Shown here piece by piece: positions 48,398 through 62,137 of a DNA stretch of 64,000 nt (the stretch's first letter is position 1; each line of letters opens with the position of its first letter). A program made the position numbers and the translations under genes. The stretch comes from Populus alba (lineage: Eukaryota; Streptophyta; Magnoliopsida; Malpighiales; Salicaceae). Where the stretch lies: contig NC_133286.1 of NCBI RefSeq assembly GCF_005239225.2, forward strand, positions 19,110,572 to 19,174,571, read 5' to 3'. Under the pieces are notes generated by a model. It made no database searches, was not told the origin of the DNA, and was given only the letters and a program-made list of their open reading frames with translations.

Positions 48398-49915
48398 GAC
48401 CTAAGCTATAGAGAAATTTAGAGAAAATTTTATAATATTTTATTAAAAATCTAAATAATAGTCTTTTTCTTAAAATAAACTAGACATTACTATTTATATT
48501 TATATTGATACTAAAATTCTTTGGAGGAAAGAATTTCTAATGAAAACTTAACTAATTAAGAGAATCCATCTAGCATTAAAATTTTTAAATAATAAAATAC
48601 TAATTAAATTAAAAATTCTAACCTAAATAAGAAAAAGAATCCAAATAAAATAAGATAAATAAATACAATCTTGCATGGTAATTTTCAAGTCTTATTTAAA
48701 AACCTTTTCAATCTTCCATGAAATTTTAATCCAATAAAAAATAGTGCTTCCAAAATCTTTTATAAAAAAATTAGCTTATACTAACGGTCGGATTAAAAGT
48801 TATGTTTGATTTATTAAATTGTATTTTGAATTCTTTTTAAATTTTTCAAAACCTAAAAATCTTAACCATTAATAAAATAATAATAATCTATTTTCTTTAT
48901 CTACCCAAAATAAAATCTATTCATAATCTTGTATAAACTCTAAAATTAATGATTGCCTTAAATTTTGCTAAGATAAAATTAAAGAAATATTAATATGAGT
49001 TCTAAAGTCTAGAAATTCAAACCACTCTTCTCTAGCACCATGTATGATAAGTTCTGCTTTTTTATGATAAGAAACTTGTTGAAATAATGGTAAGCTTTCA
49101 ACTCCGACTACCACTTTATAAATTTTTTCTTCAAAGACCTCCCATCATAGAATAAAGTTTCATCAAATTTCCAGGCAAGTTCCTTTTCTCTTTATAATCT
49201 TTTTTTGCAATAAACATTAGTCGTGTTAAATCTACTATGGATTGCTCCAAATAGTCTAATTTATGCTCATGAGCTCACATAGCGTCCTAGATAGCCTCCT
49301 CTCACGCATCACGGAGTGAGTTGCTATTGTCTCCGTCTATCAAAGAGGCTAACTTGCTTTGACACCAATTAATGCGAGATATAACATAGTTAAAAGTTAT
49401 GATTCTTAAATCCTAAGATTATAAACCTAAACTATAGAGAAATTTAGAGAAAATCCTCTAATATTTTATTAAAAGCTTGAATAATAGTTGTTCTCTTAAA
49501 ATAAACTAGTCATTCTCATTTATATTTATATTAGTAATAAAATCTTTTATAGGACAGGATTTCTAATTAAACTTGCTTAATTAATAAAATCCATCTAGCA
49601 TTAAAATTTATAAATAGTAAAATACTAATTAAATTAAAAAATTTAAGCTAGATAGTAAAAGGAATCTAAATACAATAAGGTAAATAAAGATAACCCGCAC
49701 AGTAACTTCCAAACCTTATTTGAAATCTTTATTAATCTACGATTATCATGAAATTTTAACCCAATAAGTAGAGCTTTTAGAATTTTTTATAAAAATTTCA
49801 ACTCAATTTAACAATTGAATTAAAAATTATGCTTCATTTACCAAATTGCATCTTGCATCTTGCATCTTTTTAAAACTCTTCAAAACTTAAAAATTTTAAC
49901 CATTAATAAAATAAC
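48398..49915 (-). mobile_element. Short non-autonomous LTR element (TRIM-like)
   Basis: Two direct repeats of about 500 bases, 48398-48905 and about 49373-49915, share CTATAGAGAAATTTAGAGAA, CTTAAAATAAACTAG, CATCTAGCATTAAAATTT, ATAATACTAATTAAATTA-like words and AACCATTAATAAAATAA. The interior of about 470 bases has no coding domain. In minus orientation the repeat ends in CA (49374-49373), and 5 bases later comes TGGTGTCAAAGC (49367-49356), two mismatches from the initiator-Met tRNA primer site TGGTATCAGAGC. This marks a reverse-transcribing LTR element, too small to be autonomous. The 48398 end appears truncated. Confidence 0.7.
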
Positions 49916-49922
49916 ACGACAA

Positions 49923-49924
49923 AC

Positions 49925-49954
<30 letters not shown>
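49923..49954. repeat. (ATT)n microsatellite
   Basis: About ten ATT units just beyond the LTR-like repeat. Confidence 0.9.
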
Positions 49955-49956
<2 letters not shown>

Positions 49957-52900
49957 AAGAATGTGGTTGAAATTTCCCACGCCAGAAAGGTCTTTGAAAT
50001 TCATTCCATTGTGTCAGTACTCTTGAGTTTGGAGACTTAAGTCTGGTGTCATGATGCGTGTATTCCAACCATGTATTACTTAGACCTGAACTCTTACGGA
50101 TTTAGAATTCAGTGGTTCCATTTTTCTTCAATGAAAATAAAATTCAATGTTATAGGTGGGGGGAAACCGCTCCCACATCACAGAGAGTTTAAGAGGAGAG
50201 ATTTAATTCTTTATCTTTTAATTCTTATGTAAACACTACTGGGGCTTGACAAATGGATTTTTGACTGTGGTAAGAGGCATGGATACACAGAATGACAGTG
50301 CAAAATCAGGAAGCCCAATGGCTATGAGGAAATATTCTCTTATACAAAAAAAATAAAATTGGCCATCATAGTGCCGATACACATGCATATATGAATACAG
50401 GTACAGGTACTCCCTCCTTGCTCCTTGCTCCTTGCTCCCCTCACACCAAAGCTTATCTTGACCTTCAGTTGGACATCCACATAATAAAATAAATAGCATG
50501 TGATGAAGTTTTTCTGATTCTTGTAGCAGCCTCTGTTTACTAGATACTGTTAAATTTCTTGAAGTGTTCTGTTGGCAGTCATTGCGACATAATCTGAATC
50601 TGATAGATTCTGATAAGTTATAGAATTCTTCAATGGTTTTGTTTTGTCATGTTTTATTCTGTGCTTTTGGTTGTTTCATTTTCCTTTTTGATTACCCAAT
50701 GTTATATCTTTGCTCTTTTTATTCCCTTGATTAAAAGCTTGAACCATGCATATCCTGTGCAGTACCATGCAATTGCCCTGGTGATTGGTGTACGGATGTA
50801 GACAATTATGAGATGTTCGTCAACAATTTCTATGTAATAAAAAATGGTGTCTAATCTTGTTTCCTTTCAACTTCTCCCTTTCTCTGGACCACTACCATTT
50901 TAATTTTTACGTGGCTAAGTATCTAGCTCTATATTCATTATGAATACATCTTTTGGTTGAGAAGCTCTCCATGATCCACCAAAAGAAGAGAGAGTTGTAA
51001 CCGTGGCCATTTAATTATAGCTTATTTTATTCCAATCTTTCCCCGTCAGCCTTCCACCGTTGCTCTCAGTGGGATCCAATTGTGTAAGCAATGGCTTCTT
51101 TCTTCTTTCAGTAAAGCAATGCTCATTTAATTTATAAGTTAGAGTATTTAAATGACCATTGAAATTATGTTCACTGATTATTTATCAGATTTTATTGGCT
51201 GATCCTCTGCTTGGTGTTTCATCAAGTGCTTATAATTTGGCTCCTCGTTTCTTTATTGTAGTCCATTAAAAACCCGAGTTATTGAATTTTTATTTAAGTC
51301 CATAAAATACATGTTTTGGTTTGTGTCTTGCAGGTCCAGTTAGTTATTGTTTAGCTTAGCATGCTGCTGTTGCAATTACTTGTATCATATATAGTGATGA
51401 TCACTTTTGACTGCTTGGCTAGCAATAGGATCCTCTTTCTATCTCCTTGGGGTACTATTGTACAGGATAGTTAAGGATTTGATGTTAATTTTATGATTCC
51501 TTGGTGGAATCAGGATTATCTTGCTGCTTGAGGTCCACCACTCTCTTATTGGAATGCAGTGGGGATAAGCTGGCAGATTCATGTTGGACACCTTTCTATT
51601 AGTGGAAAGAAAACTCACTATGAAAGAATCAGGGTTTGTGCCTTTTATGTTCACGAGGTAGCTAGTGAGTGCTATGATAATGCTAGATTAATCAGAAGTT
51701 AACTAAGCATTCCACTTTGATTAGCTGTATTGGATTCTTTTTAGGGATGCTCCCAGAAGGCGTGAGAGAAACATTTTTGGATATCTTTTAAGGGATGCTC
51801 CCAGAAGGTGTGAGAGAGACATTTTCTGCTGCAAAGACACCTTACTTTTGTGGAGTTGTTGACTCCACCCTCTTTTATAGCTTTATTGGTGAAAAATGTA
51901 ATGGTAGCTTTTGCCTTATTTTTTTTATTCTGCAACACCTAACTGGCCTGTTTGTGGTTCTTCCATCCAGTAGGTGATGGAGAAGAAATACAGGACTTAG
52001 TGGGGGTGTTTCTTATTACCTTCTTCTTTGCTTTAATAAAGCTGAGCACTCATTATCCAACTATATTCTATATACCATTGCTTTGTTCTGAAGGATAGAA
52101 CATGCAGTTATATGAATGCTTTTTGTGAAGAGAAGCGTAGAAGCTAGTAGATGTTTGCACTCTGAAATGCTTCTATTGGCAGAAGTTTATCCCTCCTCCA
52201 TGATCGTGGTTTGTCAAGAAAATAACGGGAGAGAGTGTTTGTATGCATGCTGAAGATTACTGATTTATGGACTAGAAGAGTGACGAGGAGTTAGGTGGAG
52301 ATGATATTCCTTAATTAAGCAGGACTGTTGAAGATTTTTGTATCAGATCAACTTTTGCATTTATTTATTTATCAATAATTTACTTGATCATTGGATATTC
52401 TTGCTTGTATTGTGCCTGCAATTCATCTCCCGTTAGGTTTTAAAACTAGCTGGGACGACCAAACCATACAGAGCTTTCTCTCAGTTTTGTTTGGCCAAAT
52501 CTGCGAGACATTGGATTCTTCTGGACTGCTCCGTCCTTTGGTCCTTTTCTCACCGACTATTTTATCCGATCTTTGTTGGTGGTAGGACATCCATAGGTTA
52601 CTATTTAATTCGATAATTTCTTCATAGGTCAACTCCAGCAGATCGTTGTCTTATTCCAGAAGCAGGAGGGACATGCAGTTAATAATTCAGACAGCATCTG
52701 CATGGGTTGGCTTTTGGTTGGTTCTCGGGATCCTTTATGTATGTTACTCGTGTACATGACTAGTTGGTCTGGTTAGCTTGATCTGTGAATTATAGCTCTG
52801 AGCTGTGCAGATGATTTATAGCGGTGTATATATGGAGTAATTTTGGCCGACATTTTTTTACCAGTAATCCCAATCCTCTTTCAGAGAAGTTAATGGCCAA

Positions 52901-53930
52901 ATGAAGGGGAAAAAAGGCATGGTTGCGGGTAAATCTAAAATATTGTTATTGTTTTTTCAAGATTATGTTTTTTAAAAACTAAAATCACCTTGTATTGAAT
53001 TCTTTTTTTAAATCAAAACGAAATTGCATTCAAGTTTTGCTTTGGTTATGAGTTGATTTACCGGGTTGTTTAAGTCAAGTTTCAACTAGTTTAGCATAAA
53101 ATCTGAGTGGAGTTTTGAATTAATAAAATGATGTGGATGTTGATGATTGGTTCATTACAAGATATCGAGTTAACTTGTCTACCGAGCTAAAATGAGTTTA
53201 CGATTTCAAAAACAAATAATTACGAATCACGAATCATATAATCTTTTATCTATTGAATGGCTTTTTGAAAGAGATATGTTACGAATAATATGCATATAAA
53301 AGCCTATTAATAAAATGATATATTTTTATTTTTACATTAATACCTTAAAAATATGAAAAATCATTCCAAACTAAAAATTTTTAAAATTTTAAAAATACGA
53401 TTAATCTGCAATGTTAAACAGGATGTCGGTCGCAGTGTAAAGGATTACTTTTAAGAAGGATGGTGGTGGTACCATTACTGAAAAATGACAAACTGGAATC
53501 CCTACCCCTCCATGATTCTCTCTTTAATTATTTATTTATTTTTCTTTTCAAGATGGATTCAGAAAATATCTACTGATCTTTTACAGAGGACATTTCTTGT
53601 CTTCACATGATCTTCTCTGCTCCTGTCGGCAACGAACGGGACGTTCGTTCAAAGGAAAGGTCGTGTATATGGAAATCGAATAATGAACAAATATGGTTAG
53701 AAGAGACTCTTAGGTGAGTCTAGGAGTCACCACTCTACGTCATGAAACAATTTTTTTTTTTGGTAAAATTAGAGCATGAGAAGGTGTTGTTGGCATGCTA
53801 GAAAATGTTGCAATAAAGACCAATTTGTTCATTGAAATAAGAATGAACTAAGGAGAAAAGACATTAATGGACAAAATGATCATCTTTTACCGTTACATGC
53901 AAAAAATGTCAAGGATTAATATTTTTCTAA
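49955..53930. other. Gene-poor region after TOM20
   Basis: Composition from about 50200 to 52800 is less AT-rich than the flanks and resembles transcribed or formerly genic DNA, but I could not assemble a coding gene on either strand. A 48-bp-period duplication lies at 51737-51832 (GGGATGCTCCCAGAAGG at 51744 and 51792). Confidence 0.45.
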
Positions 53931-53960
53931 TATTTAAAGGGATTAGATGGAGTAAATATC

Positions 53961-53961
53961 T

Positions 53962-54002
<41 letters not shown>
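53961..54002. repeat. (CT)n(AT)n microsatellite
   Basis: About eight CT units run directly into about eleven AT units. Confidence 0.9.
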
Positions 54003-54006
<4 letters not shown>

Positions 54007-57000
54007 ACCTAGCTAGATAGACATGATTTATCATATTATCTGTAAACAAAGTCAATAAACATGAGATTCATAGATAAAATCATGTAAAAGATATACACCA
54101 TTACGTATATATCAAGCAAGGATCATTATATATTTTTTCATATATGTATAATTTTTTAATTTGCAGATGAAATATTTCATTAGCAGTTGTGTATTTAGTT
54201 CATCAGCATAATATTTTTTACTGATGGGTTTATAAATGGTGATTTTATCGATGATTTTCGTCAATATTTCAAGTTATACATCACGAATCTTGAAATTTAT
54301 TTAATAATTGGATTCTGCTCCCTGGGATGAAATAAGTTTTTATTTTTTATATTGTGCATGCATACCTTTTTCTCGTACCTTGGATTTTGCTTAAAGTTGG
54401 ATGCAACTATCAGGTTCTTAGAATGATGAACGTTTTTGGCATGAATTTCTAGGAACATGAGCGAGCGCGTACAGTAACACTGCCCGCCTTTGAACTTTGA
54501 ACTTTGAACTTTGAACTTTGAAGATATCTTCAAGGAAAGGTGGTTTCAGGCACGCAATCATATCTTGTCTGCGAATTAGCACTCCCCACGGTCGTTCCAG
54601 TCCAATACATGAGATAAAATATAGGTTTCCGTACACCATCGAGAGTTCTTAATTATGTAAACTTTATCAGTGCCTCTAAAAGTTCAATTCCCTCGTCATT
54701 TTTACGGGCCGTTTGTTTTTATGTTTATAAAATAATTTTATTTTTTTTTATTTTAAATTAATATTTTTTAATATTTTTATATCATTTTCATCAATTAATA
54801 TCACAATTAATTTTTAAAAAAATAACAAATATTATTTTAATACTTTTCTGAATAAAAAATACTTTGAAAATAAACCATAATCATATTTCTAAACAAACTC
54901 TTAACAAGACAATTGATCAGGGGGCTAATAGGAGCAGGCCTGTATATTTATTTATTTTTTCAATTTTTTCTCTAATAAATTAGATTTTTATTATATATAT
55001 ATTTATTTAAATTTTAACCTTTCTATTTTTAAATTTTTTTTAAAAAATAACATCTATAAGAACTTTGAGGAATGCTCACGCACCATCCAAATATTACAAG
55101 CCTTTCTCATACCTTGTTGTGTTTGTTTCACACATGTAGAGTAATTTTCTCTCCTTTTGTTTTAGTTCCTTAATTTTTAATTTTATTTATTTAGTCCTTG
55201 ATTTATATTTATTTATTTATTATTCAATATTTGATTGAGCGATAATTAAATTTCATATTTTATTTTATTTTTTATAAAATTATTGTAATTTCAAATAAAC
55301 ATCTAAACTTTGGGTTTATGGTTGATTTTATGAGCATTTATTTTGTTTTTAACATATAGTTAAATACAAAATACTTTCATAAAAAATCATACTATTAAAC
55401 TTCATGGAGACCATGACCTGATTTGCAAATTTGATGAGGTAACCAGGTTTGACTTGGTTTACGGGTTTAATAGGGTAATCTTTTTTTTAATTGAAATTAA
55501 TTTTGTGATTTGTTTTTTTAATCATACAGTTAAAAAAATAATTTTGGAAACCATGTTATCAACCTCCATGGAGTCCATGAATCGTTTTGTAGGTTTGGCA
55601 ATGTAACTTAGGTTATCTCAATTTGTTGGTTTGACATGTTAATTTTTTTTAAAATTATTTTTTATTTTATATATCATTCTTCAACATTGAGAGTGGTTTT
55701 GAGCTTCATAATTTGTTTCATTTGTATTCTGAGGGGTTATAAGTTTCTTGAACAAATATCCCGGTATGGGTTGATGTTCAATTTTGTAATCGTTTATTTT
55801 TGTTATCGAATGGATAAATAAAGAATAGCTTTGATATAAAAAAAAAAATAAGTTATTAATCTTAGTGGAATCCATGGTACAATTCAGTTCATTCTTCAAT
55901 ATTTGATTATTAAAAAATAGAATTTATGATTTATTATGGTTTGTTTATTGTAGTGTTATCATGGTCTCGAACAAATATCTTGACACTATGTTAGTGCTTA
56001 ATTTTGCGAACATATATATTTTTTATCATATAATTAAATAAAAATATTTTTTAAAAAAACAAAGTTATTAAAACTAATAGAGTTTACGCCTCATGACGTA
56101 AGTTGACCGGGATCGATCTAATATCTTAATAGTTAAAAAAACTTGTCAGTTGAAATTTTTTTGAAAGCTAAACAATGTTTTTATAGGTCATACAAGTGAT
56201 CTTTGGACTTGTAAAGTTAATTGATTTATGTCAAGATAACTCTCATACGATTTAATTTAAAATTCATGCCAAGTTATAAAGAATTGGGCTGAGAGATTTA
56301 AAAAATAACCTATTTAACAGAATATAATTACATTGCCAAAAAAATAATTTCAACCTTGACATTATATTCTTACATTTTTTTTTTTAAAAAGACTAGTATA
56401 TATAGAGTGCTGACCAATCTACTATTTTCTCTTAAACCCTGTAACCCAAAATTTTATCGTGTCCAAGGAAAAGTCTAGATTCATTAATTAGTCTCGTAAG
56501 GACCACAGATCAAAGTTAAATAAGTTAGGTATGCGTCCTATATAGTTACTTATATATATTCTCCACGTAAAATATTCTGGCCTTGACCTGCATCATGAGT
56601 TGAACCTCAAAAACCAAGTAGAGATAGATCAAGTTAAACTCATGGCATTCTGGCTGCCACGTCTTGGCAAATGGGGCATCGTTCGACAAGTACCCAAACA
56701 CTTTATCGATTCGATTCAGTGTGATGCATTGCATAAAATAAAATTCAGGGGACTTGATTGAAAAAAGCTCAAAACTTGGTGCACTAACTGTGAAATATTA
56801 CAATTAAGTTTCTTCGTCCTTTTATTTTTTCTTGTTTCCATCTCTATCCTCTTGAACTTGTAAACATGTGATGATATCTGATAATTAAAAGTACCAAACA
56901 GTCTGAAAAGCTTTAAGAAGGGGTTTGCCACCAGATTCATTTAGCAATTTAATAAGATCGTGGTGAGATCGAAAATCTTTGAAATTAAACTAAAAAATAA

Positions 57001-59060
57001 TAATTAATAACAGAAAGAGCAAGAGCAGTTTAACTAGGGGCCATGTCCGTATCAGTTATTACTCGTGTTTCCTGGTTTTCAACATGTCAAAGGGGTTTTT
57101 TTGAGCTTGTCAGAATAAAAAATAACATTAATTTACCTACAAAATTTGTAGTATTTACGTAATTCATTCACTATCAGAAAATTGTTCATCGCCAATGGAG
57201 TTATTGACAAAACTTTTGAAATCTATGACTTAAATTTTCTGAGGTTATGTTAAATCAGCAAACCCCCACGCATCCAATAACCTTCATTTATCTTATCCCT
57301 TCCTTCACCAAACCGAGACAGACAGCAGCTTAATCCTACCCCATTCGTCTCCCTCCTTATCTTCTCGGCGTCAGGCAGCAGCGACAACAACAGCAACAAC
57401 AACAGCAACAAAAACTCCCTGCTTTCCCTTTGTTTTTGTTGGTTAATTGATCAAACAATGTTAGGCTTATATAATTAGGTGTTTATGATTTTAATTTGTA
57501 AATTAATGTTGTTTCTATGCTATAAATTAGACTAGATGTCACCCTAATTTTGGTGTATCGTATGGAATCTTATGTTATCAAGTTAAACTAGTAAATAGAT
57601 CAAAGCGACGTAGCCTGCATACTAAACTTAGATAGACAATATAAGATTATAGTTTAAGCATAGAAGATCCTAAGAAGTATGTTATCACATGTGTAAAGCC
57701 AAAAAATAATTAAAAATGAACACACCGTAAGTTTAAGATAATAGTAGTTTGTTGTTATTAATGATTAATCATTTGTTTTTAAAATGAATCTTGAGTTTTA
57801 CAAAATCATACTTACCAAAGATTTTTTTATATTAATTTATCATCCATCCATAATTTTTTCAATCATGTTAATGTTCCATCTTAATAAATTTTTATTGGAT
57901 AACTATTTTCAATAAAGTTTTAACCCTAAAAATAAATGAACTTCACTATAAATTTGACTTTAAATGTGAGCATTAATTATTATATTTTATTAAAACAAAT
58001 TCCAACACTTATAAGTGTTGTGTGCATATTAATTATTAATTATTGTTATTAGACAAGCTAGGATGTGGTTAGAATTTTGATTTGTTGATACCTATTTGAA
58101 AAGCCAGGGGTTGGTTTGGATCTGGGGGGGGTTGAGTTTAGTATGTGTTATTTCAATAATTACTTGAGATTATAAGCTTAATTGTATTTTGAATTGAAAG
58201 ATGAATGGTAATTTTAGGTTTAGGAAAACTAATTTATTATGAATTTAGGATTGGTTGGGATTTTAAGGGAACTGGTTGATCAGATAAAAAGGAAAAGTGA
58301 TGAATTATTGGCCGCCATGAGTTTTCTGTTATGCGACAACGAGTGGAACAAATGAGAACTTCCATTAAAGCTATAGTAAGCTTTTCTCCATATCCCTCAT
58401 ACTCTACAGCTCCTCCACGTTTTATGTGATCAAATTGTATTATATATGAGATCTAATTAATTTGGTGCAATTCTAGGAGTGCAAGGAGCAAAAATGTTTT
58501 TCAGCCCTGTCAAATATTTAATTAGGATGTAACTACCTTGTTAAATATATGTTTTAAGTATATTTTATATGTGTTTGGGATATAGTTTAATTTTAAATTC
58601 TTTGATTGAATATTTTGTATATTTGTTTTGATTGAAGTGACGTGGCACATTAAAAATGGTTGTGAATATGGACTGGTGTGGTACATATTATAATATTCTA
58701 ATGCATGCAGTGTGGGAAAAAAATTAGCGATAAAATAAAATTTTAGGATAGATGATATATAAATTTATGATGGAGTCTCAGATGAAAAAATATTTTTGAA
58801 TATATGTTTTTTCTTGACGAGAAGTTTTTATTTCTTAAGATATTTTGTCAGAGAAAAAATATTTTTGACGGAAACTCTCATGAAATATGAATAAAAAATT
58901 AAGGTTAGGAAAATCTTACCAGTGATTCTTTAACTTGTTTTTCTCCCGATAAAATCTTCGAAGAAAATGAAATTACCACCGATGAGTCTTGCTTGATCAC
59001 CAAACAAGGTCAGCAAAGTAGGTGGCCACATATATAATTTTACCAGAAAAAACTTTCCAC
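54003..59060. other. AT-rich intergenic DNA upstream of CYP78A
   Basis: No gene recognised. A heptamer run, CTTTGAA repeated about four to five times, lies at about 54486-54522. An AT-rich MITE-like element sits at about 54709-54905, bounded by GGGCCGTTTGTTTTTATG and ACAAACTC. At 57290-57430 a CT- and CAA-rich stretch looks like a plant 5' leader, but no gene follows it. Confidence 0.5.
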
Positions 59061-59064
59061 ATGC

Positions 59065-59073
59065 TATATATAG
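59065..59073 (+). promoter_or_regulatory. CYP78A TATA box
   Basis: TATATATAG about 115 bases before the ATG at 59188, a usual distance for a plant core promoter. Confidence 0.55.
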
Positions 59074-59187
59074 ACCCACATGAGATCCAATCCATGACAA
59101 AAGTCCATCTGGGGACAATTCTGATTGCTTCTCTTCAAAGAAAGATCCTTTTTGCCAACCATCACTTCCCAGATAACAGTTTCTGAT

Positions 59188-60221
59188 ATGAAGTCCATAC
59201 CAGCAAACCTTTCTTCCATACTATTTTGCTTAGCTGTCATCATCCACCAAACTCCATGGCCAGTTGCTCTCCTTTTATTCTCATTATCCTCTTTCTTTGC
59301 TTTCTCTCTAAACTATTGGCTAGTCCCTGGAGGTTTTGCATGGAGAAACCATCACGACAATCAAAAACCTTCAAGATTTCGGGGTCCAGTTGGGTGGCCT
59401 ATAGTGGGCACTTTACCCCAAATGGGTTCACTTGCTCATCGAAAACTAGCTAGCATGGCTGCCTCGTTAGGGGCAACTAAGCTCATGGCCTTCAGTTTAG
59501 GCTCAACTCGTGTGATAATTAGTAGCCATCCAGACACAGCCAGGGAAATCCTATGTGGGTGCTCTTTCGCTGACCGTCCTATTAAGGAATCAGCTCGTTT
59601 GTTAATGTTTGAGCGTGCCATTGGCTTTGCTCCTTCCGGAGACTATTGGCGACACTTGCGTAGAATTGCGGCAAATTACATGTTTTCCCCGAGGAAAATC
59701 TCTGCTCTAGAGCCACTTAGGCAACGTTTAGCTAATGAAATGGTGGCAGAAGTGAGGGAGGAGATGAAGGAGAGACGGGTTGTTGTGTTAAGAGACATAT
59801 TGCAGAAAGGTTCATTAAGTAATGTATTAGAGAGTGTTTTTGGTAGTGATGTCTCTGTAGAGAGGGAGGAGTTAGGGTTCATGGTTAAAGAAGGATTTGA
59901 CTTGATTGCAAAATTTAATTTGGATGACTATTTTCCACTGAGGTTTTTGGACTTTAATGGAGTGAAGAGAAGGTGTTGTAAGTTGGCTGGCAAGGTTAAT
60001 AGTGTTGTGGGTCAAATTGTGAAGGAAAGAAAAGGAGCTGGAGACTCAAGGAGTGGAAGTGACAGCTTTCTTAGTGCTTTGCTATCTTTGCCGGAGGAAG
60101 ACCAGTTGAAGGAATCAGATATGGTGGCTCTTTTATGGGTAAGAGACTCTCCCTTTCTCTTGGCTAAATCTTAAAAAGTAAATTAAACTAATATCTGACA
60201 AAATAAATAAATAAATAAATA

Positions 60222-60258
<37 letters not shown>

Positions 60259-61740
60259 TTTACAGTGCAAATTGCAAAAGGGAATTATAAAGTTGTGTTA
60301 TGTAAAATAAATAAATTATTGTTTAAGCTTTGAAAGCTGGGGAGAAGGATGATTTCTCATCTAAAATCTGAGGAAGATTATAAAAGAACAATTTATCTTA
60401 GTTTTGTAATTAAATCTGAAAGAAACTATGCTCTTAATTTTCTTTGAATATTCTTATCGAAGACGATTTTATTTTTATTTTATGAATTATAAAAATACTC
60501 AACGGAAATTACGTAAATATATTAAATGTTGAGACACTACTCTCAATAATGATATATTATTGGTGAATTTCTTTTTCCAATCTGAAATATCTTTTCATAA
60601 TTTTTTATAATCAGCAACCTCTTTTATTCCTCAATTATTACCACTAGCTAAGGTCATTCGTTGCACGAGATCCTTTTCAGTCTTCTCTTTTGACAGTTTC
60701 TTAACGAAGATATTGTTGCTGGATACATATCTTGTAGGTGTTTTGTTTCGTTCTAGGACGATGAGTTTCTATTGATATTTGAAAAGGCTAAGGATTTTAA
60801 AAGGTTTCTTGTCTTTTTGCTACTATTTTTCAAGATTCGAAAGGAAAGGAACCATCATATCATCTTAGTGCTCAACTCCAAGCTTCATAAAAGTTATTTA
60901 GATACTTGTTAGATTATACTGTATCCAAATGTATGGCAAATATCATCTCATTTTACCCACGTTTTTCCACACTTGATACCAATTGACATGTGGTTGCTGG
61001 TTTCCACGTTTTTTATTGTTCTTACCTGCAATCCTAACTGTACAAAGGACCAAATGGAGAAGATTTTTAATTCTATGTGCCAAGAGGATCTCACCGGGAT
61101 GATTTTGTTGTGGGAAAATGTAACACAGGAGATGATATTCCGAGGAACAGACACGGTTGCTTTGCTTCTCGAGTGGATAATGGCTCGGATGGTGGTGCAC
61201 CCAGAAATCCAGGCAAAGGCCCAGGAGGAGCTTGACACGTGCATTGGCAGCCACAGGGAGGTGCAAGACTCTGATATCCCTAATCTCCCCTACCTCCGAG
61301 CAGTAGTCAAGGAAGTCCTGAGATTGCACCCACCTGGCCCACTACTCTCGTGGGCCCGCCTAGCCATCCATGATGTGCACGTGGACAAAACGTTCATCCC
61401 TGCCGGCACAACAGTGATGGTTAACATGTGGGCCATAACACATGACCCTTCCATTTGGAGGGATCCATGGGTCTTCAATCCTGACCGGTTCATTGAAGAG
61501 GATGTGCTGATTATGGGCTCGGATCTAAGGCTCGCACCATTTGGAGCAGGGCGCAGGGTGTGTCCAGGCAAGGCACTTGGGCTAGCCACGGTGCACCTAT
61601 GGCTCGCAAGGCTTTTACACGAGTACAGATGGTTACCCGCAAAACCCGTGGATCTTTCTGAGTGTTTAAGGCTCTCTCTCGAAATGAAAAGGCCACTGGA
61701 ATGTCATGTGGTTCAACGACGGAGCAAAGTCACGCAATGA
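59188..61740 (+). CDS. CYP78A: Cytochrome P450, CYP78A subfamily
   Basis: Two exons, 59188-60138 and 61129-61740; 520 residues, full length. ATG 59188 is used because the upstream frame lacks another ATG. Segments in order: N-terminal membrane anchor (about 25-47); proline hinge [10 protein letters not shown] (65-74); the CYP78 words [51 protein letters not shown] and [21 protein letters not shown]-helix GTDT (323-326); ExxR in KEVLR (E379, R382); NPDRF (434-438); heme loop [10 protein letters not shown] with Cys462. The single intron falls at ...[12 protein letters not shown], the position expected for CYP78A. CYP78A enzymes (KLUH group) act in the endoplasmic reticulum and control organ, seed and fruit size through an unidentified mobile signal (family knowledge). 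Confidence 0.93.
60139..61128 (+). other. CYP78A intron
   Basis: 990 bases, GTAAGA donor and ACACAG acceptor. Contains compound microsatellites (AAAT)n(AT)n(GTAT)n at about 60203-60258. The frame of exon 2 stays open for about 150 bases into the intron, which is incidental. Confidence 0.8.
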
Positions 61741-62137
61741 AGCTACTGTTTTCGATCGGAAATTAAACTTCGCAGGACCTTTTCAGGCGAACCGTGTGGT
61801 GTGTTTAATTGTAAAATAAGAATGTATCTCTCTTCTAGATTGTGTAAAGTGGTTGTTGATGTCAAGGGGTGTGTTTGGTACGTGAAGCATCACGCTACTA
61901 AACACGCCTAGAATGTGTAATAAGAATGCTTTTGTTTTGTTTAAGCGATGCGTCGCATTAATAAACGGTTCTTAAGTTTCGACTTTCGAGAATGGTTGAA
62001 ACCTAGTCATGATCTCCTCGATCATGTCAGCAAATTCTTGCAAAAAAAAAATATTATAAAAACTTAACTGTTAAATAAGATATCAGAAAATAGTTTATTA
62101 TAATTTATAATAAAACCAGGAGACTCATGAAAAATTA
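61741..62137. other. CYP78A 3' flank
   Basis: 3' UTR-like sequence to about 61860, then no recognised gene. Confidence 0.5.

Noticed and set aside
50170..50190. CTCCCACATCAC resembles the USE of a plant U-snRNA promoter.
   Set aside because: No TATA box at the correct spacing and no U1, U2, U4, U5 or U6 sequence in the following 200 bases on that strand.
54486..54522. Interstitial telomere repeat.
   Set aside because: The unit is CTTTGAA, not the plant telomere TTTAGGG.
58250..58385. Possible small exon containing MRQRVEQMRTSIKAI.
   Set aside because: Too short to assign, and no neighbouring exons were found.
60973..61128. Upstream extension of CYP78A exon 2 as coding sequence.
   Set aside because: The family join [13 protein letters not shown] fits a GT-AG intron ending at 61128; the extension has no P450 similarity.
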